Shown one piece after another: positions 1 through 5,637 of a stretch of 12,317 nucleotides of DNA. Made by a program: the position numbers and the translations under genes. The DNA comes from Thermoplasmatota archaeon (GTDB lineage Archaea > Thermoplasmatota > JAQUQK01). Location: contig JAQUQK010000007.1 in NCBI GenBank assembly GCA_028716125.1, positions 1-12,317 of the forward strand. Reading direction: 5' to 3'. The number at the start of each line of letters is the position of its first letter. Position 1 is the first letter of the stretch. Below the pieces are notes generated by a model. It made no database searches, had not been told where the DNA came from, and saw nothing but the letters and a program-made list of their open reading frames with translations.

Positions 1-22
1 TGGCAATCGGCAGGAAAGACTA

Positions 23-28
23 AGGTGG
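23..28 (+). promoter_or_regulatory. Shine-Dalgarno site of argF
   Basis: The bases aggtgg lie four bases before the ATG at 33. They match the archaeal anti-Shine-Dalgarno complement GGAGGTGATCC, and this supports 33 as the start of the carbamoyltransferase. Confidence 0.7.
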
Positions 29-32
29 TAAA

Positions 33-971
33 ATGGCAAAAAGAGATCTGTTGGGAATGCTGGATTTGAAGGACGACCTGAATGAGATCATCGACCTGGG
101 CATAAAGCTCAAGACGCGCTCCAAGTCAGGGAAGAAGGTCGAATATGCGAAGGGCAAGAACCTTCTGATGATTTTCGAGAAGCCTTCGACAAGAACGCGC
201 GTATCGTTTGAAGTCGGAATGTCGCGCCTCGGCGGGCACGCAGTATTTCTCAGCCCGAAGGACATCCAGATGGGTCGCGGCGAATCAATCGAGGATACGG
301 CAAAAGTCATCAGCAGATATGGCGACATAATCATGTACAGGGCTTTCAAGTGGCAGGATATGGAAGAGCTGGCAAAGCACTCTCAGGTTCCAGTTATTAA
401 TGGCTTGGACAACCGTGAGCACCCGTGCCAGATTGTGACAGACCTTATGGCGATAAAGGAGCACAAGGGCAAATTGAAGGGACTGAGCTTCGCGTACTTC
501 GGCGACGGAAACAACAATATGGCGCACTCGTACCTGCTCGGATGTGCAATCGTCGGAATGAACGTCAAGATAGTCTCTCCTGTAAAATACCAGCCAGACG
601 CATACTTCGTCGAGAAGGCGAAGGAAATAGGAAAGAAAACAGGCGCAAAAGTCGAAGTGACCGACAAAGTCGCTGGCGCAGCAAAGGGAATGGACATACT
701 TGCAACCGACACCTGGGTCAGCATGGGCGACGAGGCCGAGAAGGCAGTGCGCGTCCAGGAATTCCAGGGATATACCATTGACGGCAAGGTCATGAAGGAA
801 GCGAACAAGGGCGCGCTGTTCATCCACTGCCTCCCGGCATATTATGGCTACGAAGTTACAAAGGAAGTGGCGCATGGCCCGCAGTCCATAATCTTCGACG
901 AGGCCGAGAACAGAATGTGGGCGCAGATGGCCATAATGATGAAGCTTCTTGGCTGCAAATTTAAGGCGTAA
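33..971 (+). CDS. argF: ornithine carbamoyltransferase
   Basis: This 312-residue cytosolic enzyme transfers a carbamoyl group from carbamoyl phosphate to ornithine, giving citrulline in arginine synthesis; the reaction can also run in the arginine deiminase direction. The carbamoyl-phosphate motif STRTR is at 52-56 inside FEKPSTRTR. HPCQ is at 130-133, the GDGNNNMAHS segment at 157-166, the ornithine-binding DTWVSMG at 226-232, and HCLP at 265-268. These separate it from aspartate carbamoyltransferase. The length is normal for the family and the ATG has a good ribosome-binding site. After HCLP the sequence reads AYYGYEVT, where most relatives have AHRGEEV. No other arginine gene is in the window, so a biosynthetic or catabolic role cannot be decided here. 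Confidence 0.95.
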   Translation: MAKRDLLGMLDLKDDLNEIIDLGIKLKTRSKSGKKVEYAKGKNLLMIFEKPSTRTRVSFEVGMSRLGGHAVFLSPKDIQMGRGESIEDTAKVISRYGDIIMYRAFKWQDMEELAKHSQVPVINGLDNREHPCQIVTDLMAIKEHKGKLKGLSFAYFGDGNNNMAHSYLLGCAIVGMNVKIVSPVKYQPDAYFVEKAKEIGKKTGAKVEVTDKVAGAAKGMDILATDTWVSMGDEAEKAVRVQEFQGYTIDGKVMKEANKGALFIHCLPAYYGYEVTKEVAHGPQSIIFDEAENRMWAQMAIMMKLLGCKFKA

Positions 972-1019
972 TCAAGCGCAACCTACTTATTCCCTTTCTT
1001 GATTCTCTCTCGCCTAAAC

Positions 1020-1047
1020 GCGCCTGGACTCAGGAGAATTCGGGCGC
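1020..1047 (+). other. hairpin just before tRNA-Asn
   Basis: The arms gcgcct (1020-1025) and gggcgc (1042-1047) pair over six positions, one of them a T-G wobble, and end five bases before the tRNA. It could be a leader structure of the tRNA transcript. The rest of 972-1052 is a pyrimidine-rich stretch after the argF stop, which may end that transcript. Confidence 0.35.
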
Positions 1048-1078
1048 AAAATGCCGCTGTGGCTTAGTGGTTAGAGCA

Positions 1079-1111
1079 TTGCGCTGTTTTCGGCGCATAG
1101 CGACCAAAGCA
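1079..1111 (+). other. non-canonical intron 1 of tRNA-Asn (26/27 or 25/26)
   Basis: These 33 bases separate the D stem from the anticodon stem. The base at 1078 and the base at 1111 are both A, so the junction may lie one base to the left (1078-1110). The intron forms a hairpin: tgcgctg (1080-1086) pairs with cggcgca (1091-1097), with one wobble, around a TTTT loop. I could not fit a strict bulge-helix-bulge at either junction by eye. Confidence 0.72.
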
Positions 1112-1122
1112 CCCGGCTGTTA

Positions 1123-1154
1123 ATCTGCAACGCGAAAGTTTTGCGGAGCGAGCA
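1123..1154 (+). other. canonical-position intron 2 of tRNA-Asn (37/38)
   Basis: These 32 bases interrupt the anticodon loop one base after the anticodon, the usual archaeal intron site. An inner stem tctgcaa (1124-1130) with ttgcgga (1141-1147) leaves a three-base bulge taa at 1121-1123 that would be cut after its second base. The adjoining helix (1117-1120 with 1148-1151) has only three pairs of four, two of them wobbles. It is therefore a relaxed bulge-helix-bulge. Confidence 0.8.
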
Positions 1155-1217
1155 ACCGGGCGATCAACGGTTCGAGTCCGTTCAGCGGCGCCACTCAGTA
1201 TTAACCAATAATTCCAA

Positions 1218-1232
1218 GGCCCATAGCCGAGG
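1218..1232 (+). repeat. tRNA-like 15-base repeat, copy 1
   Basis: The 15 bases ggcccatagccgagg recur exactly at 1266-1280. Their first nine bases match the 5' end of the CAT tRNA (1342-1350). A hairpin of ggaaac (1231-1236) and gtttcc (1241-1246) with a caca loop overlaps its end. Confidence 0.7.
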
Positions 1233-1264
1233 AAACCACAGTTTCCAAAGTTATGTCAGCAGGA

Positions 1265-1313
1265 GGGCCCATAGCCGAGGGAATTAAATTCCCGAGGCAC
1301 TGGGCCCCCACCA
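1265..1313 (+). other. tRNA-like minihelix holding repeat copy 2
   Basis: The bases gggccca (1265-1271) pair with tgggccc (1301-1307) exactly as in the acceptor stem of the CAT tRNA at 1341-1417, and cc then acca follow. Inside are a ta/ac internal loop, the helix gcc/ggc (1274-1276 with 1296-1298), a tandem GA/GA pair (1277-1278 and 1294-1295), and the stem gggaat/attccc (1279-1284 with 1288-1293) closed by taa. No anticodon or T arm is present, so it is not a normal tRNA. It could be a decayed tRNA copy, a small structured RNA, or a processing signal. Confidence 0.5.
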
Positions 1314-1340
1314 ACGCACAAATAATACAAATTAACCCAG

Positions 1341-1417
1341 GGGCCCATAGCTTAGTCCGGTGGAGCGTCAGGCTCATAACCCGATGGTCGCAGGTCCAAA
1401 TCCTGCTGGGCCCACCA
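1341..1417 (+). tRNA. tRNA with CAT anticodon, probably tRNA-Ile2
   Basis: The acceptor arms gggccca (1341-1347) and tgggccc (1407-1413) pair fully, with discriminator A at 1414 and encoded CCA at 1415-1417. The anticodon CAT is at 1375-1377. The G1-C72 pair and the absence of three G-C pairs in the anticodon stem argue against an initiator. The GGGCCC acceptor resembles archaeal isoleucine tRNAs, so a CAT-reading Ile2 tRNA with a modified C34 is more likely than elongator Met; this rests on remembered family patterns. Oddities are an A-C mismatch in the anticodon stem (1370 and 1382), C instead of T at position 55 (1396), and G instead of A at position 21 (1362). Confidence 0.8.
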
Positions 1418-1454
1418 AAATCAACCTAAAGGTCATAAACCTCAAAACGATGCG

Positions 1455-1518
1455 GGAATGAAATATTCCTTCTTCTTGGTTACCGAATTTGGCGAAGCCA
1501 AATTCTGCGAGTGTCGCA
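1455..1518 (+). other. three adjacent hairpins between tRNAs
   Basis: Three inverted repeats follow one another: ggaat/attcc (1455-1459 with 1465-1469), gaatttggc/gccaaattc (1485-1493 with 1497-1505, nine perfect pairs around gaa), and tgcga/tcgca (1506-1510 with 1514-1518). No open reading frame or tRNA fold is visible. They may be processing or termination structures, or a small RNA. I see nothing else in 1418-1532. Confidence 0.5.
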
Positions 1519-1532
1519 ACAATAATCAGTCT

Positions 1533-1605
1533 GCCCTGGTAGTGTAGTGGCCTATCATCCGGCCCTGTCGAGGCCGGGACTCGGGTTCAAATCCCGACCG
1601 GGGCG
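1533..1605 (+). tRNA. tRNA-Asp (anticodon GTC)
   Basis: This intron-free 73-base tRNA has the acceptor arms gccctgg (1533-1539) and ccggggc (1598-1604), with one T-G wobble. The anticodon stem is cggcc/ggccg (1560-1564 with 1572-1576), with GTC at 1567-1569. The T arm is tcggg-ttcaaat-cccga (1581-1597) and the discriminator is G (1605), as expected for Asp. CCA is not encoded, unlike the two upstream tRNAs. A T5 run at 1631-1635 could end the transcript. Confidence 0.95.
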
Positions 1606-1636
1606 TAATTCATCTTGGGATTCTAAATTGTTTTTA

Positions 1637-2804
1637 TTATGATTTTTGTTGGTTTGTTTGCATTTTCCGTTTTACTGAAGTTCCAATAATCCATTCTGCC
1701 CCCGGAATCAAGCTAATCAGGCGCACCAATCCATAGCTTACGGCAAGCGTTGACGCGAAAAGTATCGGGTAAAAATACCAATGATCGAAGCCGTATATGT
1801 TTTTCCAGTTGTCCGCGAAAATCTCAAGATAAAAAACGTGTATCAGGTATATGCCAAATGAGTATTTTCCAAGTGACGAGATAACGCGGGCAATTGCGTC
1901 CCCGCCTTCGGAAAGGCATGACGAAACTTTGTAGAACAAAGCGATTAGCGAGCAATAAAATGCCGGAAGCAACGCATAGTAGCCGTACCAGTTGCCCTGT
2001 GGGATGGAATCGAAATGCCTTCCTTGCGCAATCGGCATGAAAAGGAAAAGTCCGCATGCGAGATTGAGCGCTACTGATGCAGCCACAAGCGCAGGCATTG
2101 GAATTTTTTTTAGCAAAAGCAGAAAATTGTCCTGAATTTCTTGCAAGATGCATACCAAGCACGAAATAGAACAGATAGTAAGTCAATCGGTCAAGGTTCA
2201 CTCCAAGCCAGGTTCCTGGCAGATGATTGCTGGCCTGAAAATCGCGAAGCAGAGTCCACCAAACTATACTTGTAGCGAGGAACAGCGCCACAAGCACCCA
2301 CCCGCATCTTTTGCCTGCGCAGAACCCATATAGTTTTACAAGCACTGGATAAAGCAGGTAAATCATCAGTATCAGCGAGAAAAACCACAAGTGGGAGTGC
2401 GCCTCGAAATTCACGATTTTCGATAAGACTTCTCTAAATGTTATCGGCGTTCCGCCTGCCTTCCAATGGTCGAAGAAAATGTAAAGCACGGAGAATATCA
2501 CGTATTGCGGAATCGTGGACTTAAGCCGCTTTTTGTAGAAATTTGCAAGGGAGAATTTGCCGTGGTATTGGCTGTAAAGCGTGAAGCCGGAAACAAAAAT
2601 GAATATTGGGACGCCTGCGAAAGCAAATGCCTCAAGGAAAACGTTGACCGCCACGAGCGCATTTAATTTGACTGATTCAACGTTGTGGTATGGATAAAGC
2701 GAATGCACGAGCACGACGCACAGTATTGCAAATCCGCGCAGGTATTCCATTTCAGGCGTCCATGCCTTGCCCTTTTGCTGCGCGCCGCTTGCAATGCCGC
2801 TCAT
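1637..2804 (-). pseudogene. acyltransferase 3 family membrane protein, frameshifted
   Basis: The gene reads in two frames. The first (from ATG 2804) carries the family start MEYLRGFAILCVVLVHS, with the conserved Arg23 and the putative catalytic His34, then several membrane segments up to about residue 233. The second continues with IPMPALVAAS and ends with the family-typical KYSFGIYLIH segment and more membrane helices, stopping at 1637. They meet at an A8 run (2104-2111 on the plus strand as T8). With seven A the two frames join into about 388 residues, the normal size for enzymes that acylate cell-surface sugars at the membrane. The disruption could be a sequencing error, a true mutation, or slippage. 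Without a shift, the first frame runs on to 1824 with unrelated residues. Confidence 0.85.
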
Positions 2805-2830
2805 AAAAGCAGGAATAAATGGAAAAAGCG

Positions 2831-2840
2831 TTTATTAATA
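2831..2840 (-). promoter_or_regulatory. TATA-like box of the acyltransferase gene
   Basis: On the minus strand this reads tattaataaa. Its centre is about 31 bases before the ATG at 2804, so transcription would start a few bases before the start codon. It lies in the short gap between this gene and MBF1. Confidence 0.45.
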
Positions 2841-2854
2841 TGGGAGTTCCGTCT

Positions 2855-3337
2855 TCAGTCCTTTTTCTTGACTTTTATGAAATCCCCAAGAGTCATTCCG
2901 CTGGCTGCTCCAAAAGTGCGCTGTGGCGCAATCGGCGTCTCGGTGGTCTTTAGCTTGATTTCCAGGAGCCTCTCAAGCTTCTTTACAAGCTCGTCATTCG
3001 GGCGCATCGAGCCCTCCTCTATCTTAAGGAGCACGGTGTGTTTCTCGTTTATCGCCTTGCCAACGTCCTTTATCTCAAGGTGCTTTGCAATCCTTGCTTC
3101 ACGGACTCTCTGCCCATAGTCGCTTACAAGCTCGTCTGTTATCTTTGAATATATGTCTTGGGAGCGCGTGGGCTTTGCCATTATCTGCTGGATCATTGCT
3201 CTCGCACTTGCGCCAGCGACCTGGCCTGGAGCCGACTCCTTTCCAAACTTGGCGCACGAGACGCATACTGACATTTCGACCCCGTCTATCACGACGCGCC
3301 TTGTTGATGTATTTTTTCCGCAAACTTCGCAGGGCAT
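2855..3337 (-). CDS. mbf1: archaeal multiprotein bridging factor 1 (MBF1)
   Basis: This 160-residue transcription factor has an N-terminal zinc ribbon (Cys3, Cys6, Cys25, Cys28), a flexible middle, and a C-terminal Cro/C1-type helix-turn-helix at about residues 74-126, containing YGQRVREARIAKHLEIKDVG. That order and length are those of archaeal MBF1. In eukaryotes MBF1 bridges activators to TBP; archaeal MBF1 has been linked to ribosomes and translation, and its role is less settled. The start has a Shine-Dalgarno site four bases upstream. RimI lies upstream on the same strand with a 50-base gap, so co-transcription is possible, although the gap could hold its own promoter. Confidence 0.93.
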   Translation of the reverse strand: MPCEVCGKNTSTRRVVIDGVEMSVCVSCAKFGKESAPGQVAGASARAMIQQIMAKPTRSQDIYSKITDELVSDYGQRVREARIAKHLEIKDVGKAINEKHTVLLKIEEGSMRPNDELVKKLERLLEIKLKTTETPIAPQRTFGAASGMTLGDFIKVKKKD

Positions 3338-3341
3338 GTTC

Positions 3342-3347
3342 TCACCT
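3342..3347 (-). promoter_or_regulatory. Shine-Dalgarno site of mbf1
   Basis: On the minus strand this reads aggtga, four bases before the ATG at 3337. It fixes the MBF1 start and implies a transcript with a leader. Confidence 0.65.
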
Positions 3348-3387
3348 TACAAAAGTGTATCCGATGCTTGAATAAGATTTTAGCGCA

Positions 3388-3822
3388 CTAAACGCTCTTG
3401 CACATTTCATATGCGTCGGTGTCGTCCGTATAGAATTTTGGAACTATCTTCTTTACTTCAAAGCCGTGCGCCCTGTAGAAAGCCATGGCAGCGGTGTTGT
3501 TTGCCCGGGTTTCAAGGGTTATTGAGAATATTCCCCGCACCGTGAACTGGCGCAGAAGCGACTTGAGAAGCATCGAACCTATGCCCTGCCGCCTGAACTC
3601 GGGGCGGACTGCAAGCATCAGTATCTTTCCCTTGCCCGGTTTTGTCTCCATCCCCATTATGAATCCGATTACGTTTTCCCCTTCTGCAGCAACAAGGCAC
3701 CCTTCTGGGCACTGTTCCTGTATGGCTATGAAAGTCGAAGGGCTGTATATTTCAGTAAGCGTGCTTCTTGCAAGCTCCATTACCGAGGGAATCTGGCGCC
3801 TGCTGAGCCTGTGAACCATCAT
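3388..3822 (-). CDS. rimI: RimI/Ard1-like N-alpha-acetyltransferase (GNAT)
   Basis: A 144-residue GNAT enzyme that would move an acetyl group from acetyl-CoA to the N-terminus of proteins. The acetyl-CoA binding motif RRQGIG is at 77-82, after the strand ILMLAVRPEF. ETRANNTAAMAFYRAHGF is at 104-121, and FYTDDTDAYEM at 130-140 matches the YYxDGEDAYxM signature of the archaeal RimI/Naa10 group. I chose the ATG at 3822 (reading MMVH). The open frame extends to 3912, but that would run into the divergent gene starting at 3860 and adds residues unlike the family. No Shine-Dalgarno site is visible. MBF1 lies 50 bases downstream on the same strand. Confidence 0.85.
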   Translation of the reverse strand: MMVHRLSRRQIPSVMELARSTLTEIYSPSTFIAIQEQCPEGCLVAAEGENVIGFIMGMETKPGKGKILMLAVRPEFRRQGIGSMLLKSLLRQFTVRGIFSITLETRANNTAAMAFYRAHGFEVKKIVPKFYTDDTDAYEMCKSV

Positions 3823-3859
3823 CCGAAGGATTATTTGATAGCAGCTTATTACGCCTTCG

Positions 3860-4294
3860 ATGCAATATTCCCTTCCGATGTGCTTCGATTCCGAATCCAC
3901 CGCTCCCCTCATGCGCCAGGCAATGGACGAGCTTGGTTACAGGTTCGAGCGCTCCTCCGGAACAAAGATGGCCACCAGAATCATCATTTTGATTCCAATT
4001 CCAAGCAAATGCTACGTTTTCCGCTTTGCAGTGACAGGAAAAGGGGAATCCGAAATAAAGCCGATATACTTCGACATTTACGACAAGCGCCTTACGCAGA
4101 ACACGTTCGTTCCGGTAATGGAAGTTTCAGGCTATGATGAGACAAGGCAGGAAATGAAGGAAATACTAAACAAGCTAATCGAAAAACTCCCAAGAAAACC
4201 CTGGGACTTCAATTTCGCGCAGAAATCCGCAATAGGGCTTCTGAATGCAGACATCCTCAGGGCAAAGGGCGACTGGGCAAGGGCGCTCGGCTAA
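3860..4294 (+). CDS. uncharacterised protein, no family recognised
   Basis: I do not recognise this 144-residue soluble protein. It looks like a mixed alpha/beta fold. A hydrophobic strand RIIILIPIPSKCYVFRFAV is followed by IKPIYFDIYDKRL, an amphipathic helix near EMKEILNKLIEKL, then a W-containing stretch and a C-terminal helix ending at ARALG. There is no signal peptide, membrane helix or cysteine cluster. ATG 3860 gives the longest form; starts at 3878, 3911 or 3926 are possible. It is divergent from rimI (37-base gap, which must hold both promoters). Its TAA stop overlaps the stop of the Kor beta-gamma gene by four bases, so the two genes are tail to tail. Confidence 0.7.
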   Translation: MQYSLPMCFDSESTAPLMRQAMDELGYRFERSSGTKMATRIIILIPIPSKCYVFRFAVTGKGESEIKPIYFDIYDKRLTQNTFVPVMEVSGYDETRQEMKEILNKLIEKLPRKPWDFNFAQKSAIGLLNADILRAKGDWARALG

Positions 4295-5637
4295 TTTTTC
4301 GCACCCTCAAAGCATTTCTCCATAACCTTCGTGTTTGTCTCGGCAAATCGCGCGTCAACCGTTTCCTTGATTGAGTTTGCAAGCGCTTCCTTTGGCACCG
4401 CGCAGCTGACTGCCGCTAGGCCGCCAAGCATTCCCGCGTTTGCAGACATCGCGGAGCCAAGTTCTTTTGCAATCTTTGTTGCAGGAACGCGCACCACTTT
4501 TGCGCCTTCAGGTGGAAGCGCGGTCACAGTGTCGTCCATTATTATCACTGGCGCGCCTTTTCCGTATTTCTCAAGCGCCTCGTTTCCCATCACCACAAGA
4601 ACGTCGGGATTTTCAGGCGAAAGATCGTTAATCTGTTCCTTTGACGCGATGACATCCGCTTTGCATGCCCCGCCGCGCGCCTCTGAGCCGTATGACTGCG
4701 TCTGTAGCACATTCATTCCGCAGGATGCAAATGCGTGGCCGAGAACCATTCCGGCAAGAACTATTCCCTGCCCGCCTTTTCCTGCAATTCTGACGTGCAT
4801 CGGCGTTGCGTCCGCAAAGTTCTTCTGCTCTGAAATTTCCCGCTTTTCCGCGCTTGCCTTTGCAACCATTTTGTCTATTTCTTCGCAAAGTTCCGGCTTT
4901 TCAATATTCACGAATTCGCCAAGGCGCATCCTTGAGTCTGCGGCGCCAGTTGAATAGTCCGCTTTGAATCTTCCAAGCATTTCAATGGCATTCCCGCCGC
5001 CCGCCTTTCTTCCATATTGCGTCGGGCACTGCGACATGACTTCTATGAATGAGAATCCCTTGTGCTGTAGCGCCTTTTCTATTGTTTTCTGCAACTGGGG
5101 GGGATGGGCGGTTGTCCAGCGTGCGACGAAAGTTGCGCCAGCGCCTTCGACCAATTTGCAGGCATCAAATGGGTTGGATGGATTTCCGTATGGCGTTGTG
5201 GCGGTTTTTGCCTCGTGCGGGGTCGTTGGCGCGACCTGTCCGCCGGTCATTCCATAGATGTTATTGTTGATGCAGAGAACGACCATGTCAACGTTGTTTC
5301 GCGCTGCGTGAATGAGATGGTTCCCTCCAATTCCAGTGCCGTCGCCGTCTCCTGTAAATGCAATCATTTTCAATTTCGGGTTTGCCACCTTCGAGCCGGT
5401 GCCAAATGCGAGGGAGCGCCCATGAGTAGTATGAAGCGTATCTGCCTTGAAGAACGGGCTTGGAATCCATGCCGAGCAACCGATTCCCGCAATTATGAGA
5501 ATATCTTCCTGCGGGATTTTAAGATTATCAATTGCCCTTGAAAACGCGTTAAGAACCATCCCTCCGCCGCATCCGGGGCAGAACGGAAACGGTCGGACGC
5601 GCAAGTATTTCTGGCGGAGTTCTTCCATTGCAATCAC
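4291..5637 (-). CDS. korB: 2-oxoacid:ferredoxin oxidoreductase, fused beta-gamma (KorB-KorC)
   Basis: This 448-residue protein joins a thiamine-diphosphate beta subunit (about 1-235) to a gamma subunit (about 278-448). The beta part has CPGCGGG with Cys20 and Cys23, then Cys54 and Cys204, spaced like the four iron-sulfur ligands of archaeal oxoacid oxidoreductases. The thiamine-binding GDGDGTGIGGN is at 97-106 and NNNIYGMTGGQ at 124-134; that last motif points to 2-oxoglutarate or a broad 2-oxoacid range rather than pyruvate. The gamma part starts with RIAGKGGQGIVLAG and contains YGSEARGG. The GTG start at 5637 is chosen because aaggagg lies seven bases upstream. It overlaps the TGA of the ferredoxin-KorA gene as GTGA. 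The complex oxidises a 2-oxoacid to an acyl-CoA and reduces ferredoxin in the cytosol. Confidence 0.9.
   Translation of the reverse strand: MIAMEELRQKYLRVRPFPFCPGCGGGMVLNAFSRAIDNLKIPQEDILIIAGIGCSAWIPSPFFKADTLHTTHGRSLAFGTGSKVANPKLKMIAFTGDGDGTGIGGNHLIHAARNNVDMVVLCINNNIYGMTGGQVAPTTPHEAKTATTPYGNPSNPFDACKLVEGAGATFVARWTTAHPPQLQKTIEKALQHKGFSFIEVMSQCPTQYGRKAGGGNAIEMLGRFKADYSTGAADSRMRLGEFVNIEKPELCEEIDKMVAKASAEKREISEQKNFADATPMHVRIAGKGGQGIVLAGMVLGHAFASCGMNVLQTQSYGSEARGGACKADVIASKEQINDLSPENPDVLVVMGNEALEKYGKGAPVIIMDDTVTALPPEGAKVVRVPATKIAKELGSAMSANAGMLGGLAAVSCAVPKEALANSIKETVDARFAETNTKVMEKCFEGAKN

Larger units (their letters stand above)
1053..1193 (+). tRNA. tRNA-Asn (anticodon GTT) with two introns
   Basis: The acceptor arms gccgctg (1053-1059) and cagcggc (1183-1189) pair perfectly. 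A G discriminator, typical of tRNA-Asn, follows at 1190 and an encoded CCA at 1191-1193. The D stem is gctt/gagc (1062-1065 and 1074-1077). The T arm is aacgg-ttcgagt-ccgtt (1166-1182). The anticodon stem arms are cccgg (1112-1116) and ccggg (1156-1160), with GTT at 1119-1121. Two insertions interrupt this fold: 33 bases after the D stem and 32 bases in the anticodon loop. Removing both leaves exactly 76 bases, the standard class I length with CCA. Archaeal tRNAs with several introns are known; I infer both introns from the fold. Confidence 0.88.

Noticed and set aside
285..875. A 196-residue minus-strand open frame inside argF
   Set aside because: It is the shadow of a strongly supported gene and has no family features.
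1079..1097. A second anticodon-like ctGTTtt loop inside tRNA-Asn intron 1
   Set aside because: Its stem does not connect to a variable loop and T arm in the right spacing; only the cccgg/ccggg stem gives a full tRNA.
1265..1307. A kink-turn or H/ACA guide RNA
   Set aside because: The tandem GA pair lacks the three-base bulge of a kink-turn, and the internal loops are too small for a guide pocket.
1265..1313. A complete additional tRNA or a split tRNA half
   Set aside because: It has no anticodon arm and no T arm, and I found no partner half with matching ends in the window.
1200..1530. CRISPR array or insertion sequence among the tRNAs
   Set aside because: There are only two short direct repeats, no regular spacing, no transposase and no terminal inverted repeats.
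3823..3912. N-terminal extension of RimI to 3912
   Set aside because: It overlaps the divergent gene and adds residues unlike the GNAT fold, which begins naturally at MMVHRLSRRQ.
4331..4957. A 208-residue plus-strand open frame inside the Kor beta-gamma gene
   Set aside because: It is antisense to the KorC domain, serine/alanine-rich by composition, with no recognisable motif.
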